NCBI RefSeq assembly: GCF_905475395.1 | Contig: NC_058342.1 | Location: 28,430,640-28,494,639 of the forward strand | Reading direction: 5' to 3' | Length of the DNA: 64,000 nt | Source of the DNA: Chrysoperla carnea | Lineage: Eukaryota; Arthropoda; Insecta; Neuroptera; Chrysopidae | In this document: positions 11,140 through 21,837 of the stretch, piece by piece | Layout of the letters: the number at the start of each line of letters is the position of its first letter | Numbering within the stretch: position 1 is the stretch's first letter | The notes under the pieces: model-generated | Told to the model about the DNA's origin: nothing | What the model saw: the letters and a program-made list of their open reading frames with translations, nothing else | Database searches by the model: none | Position numbers and translations under genes: made by a program

Positions 11140-14100
11140 CTGTAAAAAATGAGGTTATATTTTTAAATATTCAAGTATCATAATATTACAGTAATTCTAG
11201 CCGAAATGCTATATAATAAATCGCATTTTTAGGGAAGCCCGACTTTTTGGTTGCGGTTAGGATGGTCAAAGATAAGTTTAAATTTAAAAAGGCGAGATGC
11301 TACTCCTTGGGGGAAGACCGCCATCGTGATTTGAAGAGGTGAGCTTGTTTTTTTGCAATAACTACTACCCTATTGATTTTAGCGACAAAAGTGCCGAAAG
11401 CATTTTCACAGAGATAACACATTTGCGTAAGGACTTCAAAGACAATTCTAAAGCCCGAAATTATATACTTGAGGCTTGTGGAAATTATTTCAACGAAAAT
11501 GAAAAAGTTTCAAAATAAAATTTTAATTATTTTTCTTTTGTAAATACGGAAAATAAATCCCGGTTGTCGTTCGCTAGAAAATGTTAATCTATGACGCATG
11601 CAACTATTTCTACTAATGGTTAGTAATGGGAATACACATTTTGAGCTATGGTCACACTTGTATGACCTGTGGCGCTTCCGCAATGAATCCATCAGACTTA
11701 ATTTTGAAAGTCCGTGAACATGTTCATGCGTTATGGCGCTATAAATTATAATAGTGTGAACATAGCTTTACAACAAACATAGATATTTAGTTAAAAATAA
11801 TTACGTACAATTGCTATACTGACCGGTGTCCTCATCTGTTGGTTTATTACTATCCTCTTGACCAGAGCTTAAATTGGAATCGGATACTAAACCAGCACTA
11901 TCCATGGGACTTGTGGACTGTCTTGGTTCCTATAAACAAGAAAAATTATGTAAAATGTTAACAAATGAAGGGCACAGGGAAAGAACATGTTAATCACATT
12001 TTACGATAGCATTTTTTATTCAATGTAGACTCCTCCCCCCCTTAGGTTAGAGTTAGTGAAATTTGGTAAGATCCTCAACCCTCTCCCTTACGTGAGATTT
12101 ACGCGATATTTTTTTTTTCAATACGAGTTTATATAAAAATTTTTACTGAATGCATACGTTTATTTTTTGTCTAAAAATTTACCGTAGCGATTTGGTTATT
12201 AAGATATAATTTTGTTCAGTATATAATTTGTAGATCATATCTGTAATAAAATTGCCTATACACAATAAAAAGAACGTAAATTACTGTTGATATTATTTCT
12301 TTAGCCTATTTTAACCACGAGTACTGCACTACGGAATTCTCTACGGTCGACTAGTTTTTGTATATTATGGACTTAGCATGTTTTTTGCGGGTAATATCTG
12401 ACTTAAGTAATTTTCTTCTAACTAGATAAAAGAAAAAGTATATTTTCAGTAGATTTAAAACCTTTGATTGCAAATATTTCAATCCAATGTATGTGTGACT
12501 TAACATGTTTTTTTCCTGTACCCTTCAAATAATAATTGTATTCGAACGAAACTTACTTCTTGTCGATTATAATTTTCATGTTCTAACACGTAAGTACAAA
12601 ATAAATAAAAATCTTCTCGAGTTCGGGGCCGCTTTAGAGCTGGTGGCTAAAACAATACGAAAAATAAAAATTAGTTGAAATAATAGATTTTTTGTGTGTA
12701 GTTTTTAGGGTTCCATAGCTCATAAAAAGGATCCTTTATAAAAATAATTCTCTTTCGTGAAATTATCGTGATCGAAAATGAATTATCGAAATTTCGTTGA
12801 ATTTCTTAAGGGTTCAATAAACTTTCAGAAAACCTATGTTGGCGAGTAGATGTGGCCAGGTTATCAATACCATTGGGGGGAGAGAGGAGGAGTAGTTGCA
12901 AGTACACTTGTCCGATCAAAGTAAAAATCGGAACACAAACACGCAATCATCTCTGTTACTCAAGTCAAAAATTCGATCTTTTAAACTTTAAGATTTCCAA
13001 GTATATCTTGGATATGGCTCAATTTAGAAAAAAATTTATCTGGCAACTTGCAATGTATGTATGTGGGTCTGGGTGGAATCTTGCAACTTAATTTTGAAGC
13101 AGCTATTCTTATCCGATTGGGCTGAAATTTTGTATACACGTTTAGTTTGGATGACAATGCATGGTAAGGTTGTGGCGTCCTGATTTTCTCATCACTTCCA
13201 CTATATTTTATATACATGCCTTTTTTAGCCTTATATTAAAAATTTAAATAAAAATTACTTTTAAAAGACAAGCTTTTATTGTACAAAAAAGTAGAAAATA
13301 ATTTGTTTATGAGTCACTCATACATGACTATTTGTAAAAGCTTGAGGCGTTCAATATAAAATATCAACAATGATTCGGAGCAATTTATGCATGTAATTAT
13401 ATTTGTTCGAGTGGAATCTTGCAACTCAATTTTTTTATTGAGCGCCTCAAGCTTTAACAAATACCCATGTATGAGTGACTACTAAAAAAAATATTTTCTA
13501 CTTTTCAATAAAATACAAGCTTTTTTTTATTAAATTTTTTTTTTTTTTTGAATAAAAATAAATTTTCGCCTTTTATTTCTACTTGAATTTACAATTCATA
13601 CTTATCCCATTCTCCATAAAGCAATTTGCTCCCCTCTTTGCAATCGGCTGGTGACGCCCCTGGCTTGTAGTGTTATGGTCGTTATCACTTATCTGTTCGA
13701 CTTGTGTAATTTGATTTTTACTGTTATATATTTCAAAAAGTAATATATCAATTTTTATTACAAAATAAGGTGTAAACGGATATTTTATTATTAAATTTCA
13801 TTCGAAGAAAAATATATAATATTTATATTTAATACAATAATTTGAACACAATTACATTTTTGAATTTATATATTGATAATGTTGTCTTCTTTGTACAAGA
13901 AATTTTAATTTTCGAAACATTTTTTTCAAATGCCATGACATAAGGTGTATGACATAAGGTGTTATCCCATTTGGGGTACACCAAAGAGTATAAGATAGAG
14001 GCCTCATCAGAATCCAAAAAATTTTAATTTTGCTCTATCACATCCAAATTTTATCCAATTTTGATAAACCAAGTATGTAATCCTGCTAAATTTGGGCCAT

Positions 14101-17100
14101 AATTTTCAAATTTATGATCAAAATTAACCTAGCTCTAATAGGTTACAAGAATTAGGGGACCTGGTCCCGGAATAAAGCACATAAGTGATAGCTAGCGAAA
14201 AACTGATATCACAGCTGAAAAGAATGACCCAAATTTAGTGAGTTTCAAAAAAAATTCCACTAAGATCGGATCAAATTTACCTGTGTTATCAAACAAATCG
14301 AATTTTTTAACTTTATGACGTCATCAAAATCCAAAATTTTTAATTTTGCTCTATCACATCCAAATTTTATCCAATTCTGATAAATGAAGTATGTAATCCT
14401 ACTAAATTTGGGCCATAATTTTCAAATTTATGATCAAAATTAACCTAGCTCTAATAGGTAAGAAGAATGAGGGGAACTGGTCCCGGAATAAAGCACATAA
14501 GTGATAGCTAGCGAAAAACTGATATCACAGCTGAAAAGAATGGCCCAAAATTAATGGGTTTCAAAAAAAAATCCAATAAGATCCGATCAAATTTGCCTCT
14601 GTTATGAAAAAAATCGAATTTATGAACTTTATGACGTCACCAGAATCCAAAACTTTTAATTTGGCTCTATCACATCCAAATTTTATCCAATTTTGATAAA
14701 CCAAGTATGTAATCCTACTAAATTTGGGCCATACTTTTCAAATTTGTGTTCAAAATTAACCTAGCTCTCATAGTTTTTAAGAATGAGGGGACCTGGTTCC
14801 CGAATTAAGTACATACGTGACAGCTAGCGAAAAACTGATATCATAGCTGAAAAGAATGGCCCAAAATTAGTGGGTTTCAAAAAAAATTCCAATAAAATCC
14901 GATCAAATTTGCCTCTGTTATCAAAAAAACGAATTTATGAACTTTATGACGTCATCAGAATCCAAAAATTTTAATTTTGCTCTATCACATCCAAATTTTA
15001 TCCAATTTTGATAAACCAAGTATGTAATCCTACTAAATTTGGGCCATTCTTTTCAAATTTGTGATTAAAATTAATCTAGCTCTAATAAATTTCAAGAATG
15101 TGGAGACCTGGTCCCAGAATTAAGCATATAAGTGATAACTAGCGTAAAATTGACATCACAGCTGAAAAGAATGACCCAAAATTAGTGGTTTTTTTTCTAT
15201 AAAATTGGTACAAACGAACGAAGCGGACTAATAAAAGCTAATAAATTTAATAAATATCAATGTTTTTAATAGATTTTCCTGTACAGTATTTTAAACAAAA
15301 TCTTGTTTATGTTAAGTATTAAATTCAAATAATTATTTTGAATTAAATTTTATCAATGTTTACTTCAAATAAGTCATAACATGAAATAATTCACAGGTGA
15401 TTATCAAGTTTTAATTCATTTGTTTTTATAACTTAGCTACTTTATAATTTTATAAAATTTATTAGTCGAGTACAATTAGTCAATATAAATGAAAAATGAC
15501 GGAACCCAGTTATAGTGAATGGATTCTGAATTTTCTAAATTTCTTATACTAATCAATAAAAAGTCTACCTATTGAAACTTTCCGTAAATGTTTTTATACC
15601 CTGTGTATATGATATATTTATCAAGGTACACAAATTTTAATCCCAAGTTTGTAACACTTAGAAATATTGATGAAACGAATAAAATTTTGGTATAGGTATT
15701 TATAAAATCACCTAATTAGTCAAGGTCCGATTGTCCGTCCGTCCGTCGGTGATAAAGATAACTCAAAAACGAAAGGAGATATAATAGCGTGCTCAGAACT
15801 TAAGGATGTATGAGCATGACAACAATGTTTGGTTTAAAGGCTCAAAATTTGTTTGTAAGTAGTTTTTTATTCAAAGAATATGTGGTTAAAATTTCAGCTT
15901 AGGTATCCGTGCAAATTTTTAAGAAAAAAGTCATTAAAAATCGATATAAAATACATTGGCTCTTATGGAGGAATCTCAAAAAACGACATATTTTGGAAGT
16001 TTTTGATAATTTTCATTTGGAATGAATGAAAACAAATTAAAAAAAAACTTTTTAATAGAAAGTAAACATATTAGCAATGAATTAGAAAAGAAAAAAAATA
16101 AGTGTCACCGTCCATATAAGGGATGTAAGAGCAGGGTAGATTAAGGGTTGAAATTATTTTTATCTTATTTTCAACTTTGATGATGAATTTTGTTATAACT
16201 TTTTCGATATGTGTCTTGGTTTTCGAAATATCGAAAGCTAAATAATTAAACAAAATTTTCAATTTTCGATATTTTGAAAATTAAGCCAGATATCGAAAAA
16301 TTTTATTCTTACTTTTCGTCTTATATCGTCAAGTAATAATATAAATTTATCATCAAAATTGAAAATATCTATTTTTAAATTTGTGCCCCCACTACCATGC
16401 TCATACATCCTTAAAAAGTTAATTTGAATTTCGTAAATGAGCAACATAGGTCAATTGGGTCTTGGGTCCGTCAGACCTATCTTGTAAACCGTTAGAGATA
16501 GAACAAAAGTTTAAATAAAAAAAATTGTTCTTATTAAAAAAATAAACACTTTCTATACAGGGTATTTCAATAATTAACTATGTCAATTGTTTGTTTTCAC
16601 TTGTTTTTTTTAAACATCTGTCTCATAAAAATGACGCTACTTCCAGTATAGTACATTCCATTTACAGCTAAATAATAATTAATAATTAATTGCATGCACA
16701 CTTCCAAGTTTACTTTTAGCCTCTTTAATGTTCCAAAATATCACACTGAAAAAATAATTCTTAATATCAACCGATATCAGGTGAAGTTGCCACAAACGCA
16801 TGATTTGTTTATATGAAAGTAATATACTGTCTAACAAATTTCAAATATTGTTGTTTTGAAATGCAACATAGTTTTAAACAATCTTTTTTTAATTGGTTCA
16901 ACCACTTATAAATATTATAACAAAACACTGATGTGATTGACACAACCGCATGAACAGATATATTAGGTTTATTTAAAAAAAAAAAAGATTTATTCGAGAT
17001 ACATGGATTCCTATTGATTTTAATGTCTTAAGTCCACCGCTGTATCAACTGGGCTACCGATGGTTGTTATATATGTATAAAAATATGTTATATATTATAA

Positions 17101-20100
17101 AAATGATCAATAAGTTTATTTCAAACACTCTGTAAATTAGTAACAACAATCTTCATGTAGTTGACTCAACCGCACATGGGCTAGACATGACAAGTATGTG
17201 TTCGTAGTAACCAAATCCTATGATTAAAGCAAACGTAAAGATATGTTCTTTTAATTCGTCTATTCGCTTTATTTACACGATTATATTTTCCAACTCCAAG
17301 TACAATTTTATTTTCTATCAACAAAATGCATGACTTTAAACTAAAATCAATCTTTTTAATTTAACTTCAGTGATTTTGTATCAATGAATTCATATTTTAA
17401 ATTCAATCCTATTATATTGTAAATACAAATATTAAGCTGTACTTGTTCCAAGCATTAGACAATTGTTTGAAAGTATTTTTACTTAATTTCAATATGAAAC
17501 GGCCAAATTCAGGATGAGGTTGTCATTATTTTAACTTTTTTTTTTCAGTGAAAATCTCTATTGTAACTTAAATGTTTTTTGGCCAGTATATGATTCCTGA
17601 ATTGAAATAAGCTGTGTTTACATTCCTCTTCTTTATTTCCTGCACTACTTCAACCATTTCAGTTCCATCTTCTTCTGAACTCTGCACCATTTTCCGCTTT
17701 TTACCGATACCTCTATCTTTCATTTTATTGCTTAGTCTAATTTTGGCGTTTTTCACTCTTATTTCCTTAGGTAAATCCTCATTTATGTAAACATTTGTCC
17801 CTTTTAGCATAGATCTTTTACTGATTATTTCCATTTTCGTACTATAATCTGTTAAAATTAATTTTATTGGTGCTATTTTATTCCCAGAATTCTTTCCCAT
17901 TCTATATACATTCTCTACTTGATCCTCTCCCAAATTCATTTCAAGTTTTTCATTAATGAAGTCCACAATTTCCTTTATAAAATCTTCTTTCTCACATTGA
18001 AATTCATGCAATCCGTGGATAATTAAATTATTCCTGTTAATTGTTTTTTGTAGTAGTAAAATTGTATCCTGTTGTTCTTTCACTTTAGTTTCAAGTTCAT
18101 CATATTTTTTTTGCATTGTATGGCACATACTTTTGATATCATTTGTTTCACTTTTCAGTTCTTTTTTAATATCATTTGCTGAATTTACTACTTTTTCGCA
18201 TATTTCATAAAAAATTTCTTCCATTCTCTCTTCCATTATTAGAAATGTTGCAAATACCAAAATATAACCAGTAAGAAATCAAGAAACAAAGCAATAGCCT
18301 CCACTTGGTGTCGACCTAACTATACCCGTAGATTGTTTAAAAATGCAATACGTTTTAACCGATTGTGCATTACAATTATATTTGATATACAAATTAGTTA
18401 AGTAAAAATAGAACAGGCGCTGGAAAGGGTTGAGTGTGCAAAATATGAGAACAGCATTTTGTCAATTGATTCTTGATCAGAAAAGCTTATAAATATTGTG
18501 GATCTTGCCAGAAACCCTATTGGTCCAACTTTGCATACTTCCACAGAAACAGTTAAATGTCATTTTTTTGAATCAAGTAAAAGTTACTCTAGATTTTTTG
18601 GGTCATTTAACGTCAAAAAGGCTCTTCGTAATTTTAAAATACTAGTTTATTATTTTATCATTTTCCAATAATTTGACCCCAGTTACAATTTAAAATCATA
18701 AATTCTGCACAAAGGAAGATATTCGATATTCGTTTACCTGTGAACGCGCAAATTGTATAGTATGTATTATATGGGCATATCAATTATATGTATGTGGCAT
18801 GGTTGCAGGTGTAATGTGACAGTGTAATCAACACTGTCTATACATGGTATTGCAACAGTTAACTCAGTCAATTGTTTGTTTTTACTTGTTTTTGATTAGC
18901 TAGTGCATTGAAAAATAAATTTTTATAAAATTTTGTAGAGGTTGAATTACAAAGTTAAAGAATATTTAAACAAGCGAAATATTTGACAAATGTGCAAAAC
19001 GTGTGAGCAAATCTTTCATCACGCGACTAAAAAATGCCGAAAGGTTGTCAAAAAAAGTTTAGAGTAGTAAAAAATAGTCACGAATTTTATAAAATTATGT
19101 AATCTCTCGTTTATGAATAGAACTGTGTATTTTTAAATCATCTAACGACTTTGTCGATGGGATGAGAAACTTTGTCGATAGTTTGAGAAGGCATTACTAA
19201 CGGATATCCTCAGGAGGAAAAAGAAGTGGGGGAAATTAAATTTGTGTTATTTCAGACATGATATAATTACAACAATCTTCTATGCCATTTTCCAATAAAT
19301 ATATAATATTATGAAAATATACTAAATCAGATTATCTACGGATGTTGGAAAATTACGTTTAGTTGACGTTTTTCAAAAATAGAAAACTAGGGGCGTATTT
19401 CAAAAATCTAGGGCGTATTTCAATTTCCATACTATCTTATTTTTATAGTGATTTATGTTATATAACTTGACGATATAAGGAGAAAAGTAAGAATAAAATA
19501 TTTCGATATCTTGCGATATTTTCAAAATATTGAAAAATTTTCTTTACTTATTCAACATTCGATATTTCAAAAACTATGGCAGATATCGAAAAATTGTATT
19601 CTTATTTTTCGTCCACATTTATGAAGTTATAAAAAAATTCATCATTGAAGTTGGGCGGTGATATTTGGTTTTACTAACAAGATATACTAAGTTTAGTCCC
19701 AAGTTTGAACGCTTAAAAATATTGAGGCTACCAACAAAATTTTGGTATAAGTAGGTGTTCATAAAATCACCTATTTAGTCCATTTTCGGTTGTCCGTCCG
19801 TCCGCCCGTCTATGAACACGATAACTCAAAAACGAAAAAAGATATCAAAAATCATATTTTATATGATTTTTTTCGTAAAAATTTGCATGGATACCTAAAA
19901 TTGAAATTTGAGCCACATATTCTTTGAGTAAAAGTTTAGGTTAGGTTAGATTAGGTTAGAGTGGTTGTCCTGGGATGGGACACACTTAGACCATAGGGTC
20001 CGTTATGATACCGAAAAAGGGTTGGCCCATCCGCGGCCACTACTCTATAAACCATTTGGAGCTGTTTAAGAACAGCAGGAAAGCTTTGACATCGACGGAC

Positions 20101-21837
20101 TTCAGGAGTGAAAGTTTACCTATGCAAAAATTTTGAGCCTTTAAATCAAAAATTGTTGTTATGCACATCGAAATCCATGCTATTTAGAAGAACATATTTT
20201 AGTTATCACGATATCTCACGATACTCAAAATAAAACTAATTTTATTTCGAGTATCGTGGTATTTATTTCAATATATCTCAACTCGAAGTCAACAAAAATT
20301 CATCCATATATGGTTATAGACAGTTAAAAGGAAGTAGGTACAATGTCAAAGTTACTGGAGCTATTACGAAAATTAAATTTTCTTGATCCTGCTAAATTCA
20401 ATTAACTTATATAGTACAAAACCCGTGCTATGTGATTCGTAATCAGCGACCAAAAATGCATCCTAGAGGGACAGTCTGGACGATATATAATTTAGAATTT
20501 CCGGTAAAAAAAAACACGGTTTTCAGAATACGTGATAGAATCCGTCTAATCTGACATTTCATTCGTATTCAGTGACCAAAAATACCTACCAGATGACATT
20601 TTTAAGCCAAAATAATTTAAAATAAGTTTTGGGCTGCATATGCCCTCCGCTGGGGCCCTATACCCCCTTCCCCTGTGACGAGATCAAGTTGGCTGAATAT
20701 TCCTTAATATCCTATAAATACGTTACAAAAACCTTTTTTCTGACTTATAATAGCTTCTCGAAAGTATTATTTTTACAGGAAAGAAACTTAATCGAATATC
20801 ATATTTTTCAATTGAATGTACAGTTCTCGAGTCCGAGAAAAACGGTAAAAATTTGGTACTTATCGTTAAAATTGGCATATCTCAACCGATTTTTATTCTA
20901 AGAAGCCGTATAATAAAGGAAATTGGGCAGAATTATCTCAGCTACAAATTTTGTTTGAAGTTTTTTTTCACTCAACGCGTAGCTGTCATGTTTTTTGGTA
21001 GAAACCAAATTTTTTTCCATTTCCCAAATTTTTCACATTTCACACGTTACAGCAACTCTGACATTATAAATTCCTTCAATTGTCTATAACCAAATTTTCA
21101 GTGAGTCTCTTGCTTAGTAACAATATACAGTAACGTTTGTAAACTTTACGATACCATTTAAGGGTTAAAACATATTTTCTATCTGCTTAAGATACAGACA
21201 TTGATTCGAAGAAAATCATAATAAAAGAAAAAAATGAATTGTTTTAAATAAACACACGTTTTCCAGCTCAAAGGAGACGAAAGAGTACGGTAGACAATTG
21301 AACCGTGTATCTTGAACGTTCGTTGACATGCTTCAATTACGAAATCGATGTATAACTTGTCAGAAACAATATCGAATAATCTAAACAATAATTATAAACA
21401 AAATTACATAATTTTCCCCCCACTTTCTCAATCAACAGGAGATTTTCCAGTAATGAAAAATATTAAGAGCTCATTACAATATGGTTTTTGTTTCAAATAA
21501 CCTCTTAACTTAACTCTTAACCAAAAAAAAAACGCCAAACAGTAGGGAAAAAAATATTCACTATTCACCATAGCTTGGACCATTTACGTTGAAAATTATA
21601 ACCAAAAAAAAAATAACTCAAAATGTTCCAACTTAGTTGAAATGTACAAATTTTTCGAATCAAAACAAATATTTTTTTCCATACAAAAAAAATGTCTTAT
21701 AAGAAGCGAGTTTCAATTTTTAACCTAAATGTTTTTTTTTTGAAATTTTTCAAAACAAACTTTCAATCACCGATGAACATGAGAAACGATTTTCCTTTTT
21801 AAATGAAAATTTTGATACTTACATCTTCATTATCCAT
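10418..21837 (-). CDS. PHF23: PHF13/PHF23-family PHD-finger protein, 310 aa, four coding exons
   Basis: The coding sequence joins 21823-21837, 12557-12646, 11824-11929 and 10418-11139 on the minus strand, 933 bases including the stop. Exon junctions keep frame (phases 0, 0, 1) and have gt/ag borders. Residues 6-30 carry a conserved N-terminal block ([19 protein letters not shown]) typical of PHF13/PHF23. Residues 82-124 form a complete C4HC3 PHD finger: C82, C84, C96, C99, H104, C107, C121, C124, with W102 and the FAGRPMIEC segment. In the vertebrate family this finger binds H3K4me3 in the nucleus. Residues 125-310 are a low-complexity Ser/Asn/Thr/Gly tail. That is unusual, because vertebrate relatives have the finger near the C terminus. 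Identity as PHF13/23 family is firm, but the choice between the two vertebrate names is not. The first exon is supported only by frame, donor site and context. Confidence 0.85.
11824..11929 (-). CDS. PHF23: PHF13/23-like coding exon 3
   Basis: The exon encodes an acidic, serine-rich linker ending [10 protein letters not shown]. The acceptor is tttatag and the donor is g|gtcagt. It ends in phase 1, so its last g completes the Asp codon of the next exon. Confidence 0.85.
12557..12646 (-). CDS. PHF23: PHF13/23-like coding exon 2
   Basis: Thirty codons lie between a ttttag acceptor and a gtaagt donor, phase 0 at both ends. It encodes the conserved N-terminal segment with [16 protein letters not shown], which resembles the EDFxxFCxxVL block of vertebrate PHF13 and PHF23. 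Confidence 0.85.
13271..13519. mobile_element. Hairpin element with ~85-bp arms
   Basis: The arm at 13271-13358 is repeated inverted at 13436-13519 around a 77-base centre. Matching blocks are gtcactcatacatg with catgtatgagtgac, and aaagcttgaggcg with cgcctcaagcttt. The unit gtggaatcttgcaact occurs both before the element (13073) and in its centre (13411). It is non-coding, probably a fold-back MITE. Confidence 0.65.
13999..15190. repeat. Tandem satellite array 1, ~316-bp unit, nearly four copies
   Basis: The marker ctctatca starts at 14033, 14349, 14665 and 14980, giving periods of 316, 316 and 315. Each unit also holds a tatgtaatcct block, aaaattaacctagctct, gatagctagcgaaaaactga and the palindromic core tgacgtca. 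The array begins just after 13990 and breaks off near 15190. The same unit forms a second array at 53092-54199. Confidence 0.9.
15596..16608 (+). repeat. Family A dispersed repeat, split by a TTAA element
   Basis: The copy starts with accctgtgtatatgata and includes cccaagtttgtaac, aacaaaattttggtatagg, ttgtccgtccgtcc and gataactcaaaaacgaaa. It is interrupted at 15804-16410 and resumes with gtaaatgagcaacataggtc, gacctatcttgtaaaccgtt, and ends tatacagggtatttcaa ... cacttgttttttt. A middle segment present in the copy at 61082 is missing here. Confidence 0.75.
15800..16414. mobile_element. TTAA-flanked (piggyBac-type) MITE nested in family A
   Basis: The inserted 607 bases (15804-16410) begin ggatgtatgagcatg and end catgctcatacatcc, a perfect 15-bp terminal inverted repeat. 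TTAA occurs on both sides (15800-15803 and 16411-16414), and removing the insert with one TTAA restores the family A sequence. This is the target preference of piggyBac-group transposons. There is no transposase. The interior contains a secondary inverted repeat around ttcgaaatatcgaaa. Partial relatives lie at 19455-20173 and 40655-40690. Confidence 0.8.
17568..18260 (-). CDS. Non-LTR retrotransposon ORF1-like protein, 230 aa
   Basis: The protein opens with a Glu/Lys-rich coiled-coil region (about residues 10-75). Next comes [12 protein letters not shown] at about residue 76, and a region resembling the RRM-like fold of L1-type ORF1 proteins (VENVYRMGK, then [15 protein letters not shown], then [13 protein letters not shown]). 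The C-terminal part is basic (KKRKMVQ). Such proteins bind element RNA as chaperones. It could begin at M9 (MEERMEE) instead of M1. No ORF2 (endonuclease/reverse transcriptase) follows, so it is a partial element copy in the intron, on the same strand as the host gene. It is open over its full length, which suggests it is fairly young or retained. The exact LINE clade is not assigned. Confidence 0.6.
   Translation of the reverse strand: MVFATFLIMEERMEEIFYEICEKVVNSANDIKKELKSETNDIKSMCHTMQKKYDELETKVKEQQDTILLLQKTINRNNLIIHGLHEFQCEKEDFIKEIVDFINEKLEMNLGEDQVENVYRMGKNSGNKIAPIKLILTDYSTKMEIISKRSMLKGTNVYINEDLPKEIRVKNAKIRLSNKMKDRGIGKKRKMVQSSEEDGTEMVEVVQEIKKRNVNTAYFNSGIIYWPKNI
18715..18900 (+). repeat. Family A dispersed repeat, 3' part
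   Basis: Shared blocks with the full copy at 61082-61632 are attgtatagtatg, gtgtaatgtgacag, atcaacactgtctat and actcagtcaattgtttg, ending in cacttg-like pyrimidine-rich sequence. The 5' portion is absent. Confidence 0.7.
19668..19858 (+). repeat. Family A dispersed repeat, 5' part
   Basis: Blocks tttagtcccaagttt, acaaaattttggtat, tcataaaatcacct, ttgtccgtccgtccg and cgataactcaaaaacga match the other family A copies in the same order. It stops where the TTAA-type sequence resumes. Confidence 0.7.
19931..20118 (-). mobile_element. 5'-truncated LINE tail with 8-bp target-site duplication
   Basis: The insert 19939-20110 is flanked by aaagttta at 19931-19938 and 20111-20118. Read on the minus strand it ends in a (taacc)-like simple repeat, as LINE 3' tails do. 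A second copy with an independent duplication lies at 26774-26883. The shared core includes gggttggcccatcc and ggccactactc. The LINE clade is not assigned. Confidence 0.7.
20217..20258. repeat. 19-bp stem, 4-base loop hairpin
   Basis: cacgatactcaaaataaaa is followed after ctaa by its reverse complement with one mismatch (ttttatttcgagtatcgtg). One half occurs alone near 2638-2660. It may be a remnant of a fold-back element. Confidence 0.6.
21823..21837 (-). CDS. PHF23: PHF13/23-like coding exon 1 (five codons)
   Basis: The sequence reads M-D-N-E-D followed directly by a gtaagt donor in phase 0, which fits the phase-0 acceptor of exon 2. The context before the ATG is aca. It is so short that it rests on the fit of frame, donor and lack of a nearer start. 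A transcript is needed to prove it. Confidence 0.55.

Larger units (their letters stand above)
19455..20173 (-). mobile_element. Decayed TTAA-type MITE copy carrying later insertions
   Basis: Sequence at 19455-19660 and again at 19862-20173 matches the reverse complement of the element at 15804-16410. Examples are cttgacgatata, aaaagtaagaataaaat, ccacatattctttga and aaaattttgagcctttaaa. Between the two halves sits a family A fragment (19668-19858), and a LINE tail (19939-20110) is inserted in the second half. The terminal repeats are degraded. Confidence 0.6.
12647..21822 (-). other. Large first intron of the PHF13/23-like gene
   Basis: About 9.2 kb separates the five-codon first exon from exon 2. 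It contains a hairpin element, a satellite array, family A copies, TTAA-type elements, a LINE tail and a LINE ORF1-like frame (listed separately). No further exon of the gene was recognised inside. The stretch from 20260 to 21820 shows nothing beyond AT-rich sequence. Confidence 0.55.

Noticed and set aside
13999..15190. CRISPR array, because of regularly spaced repeats
   Set aside because: The period is about 316 bases with whole units repeated and no unique spacers; this is a eukaryotic tandem satellite.
19939..19965. Telomeric TTAGG-type repeat tract
   Set aside because: Only a few degenerate units, and bounded by a target-site duplication together with LINE sequence; it is the tail of a retroelement copy.
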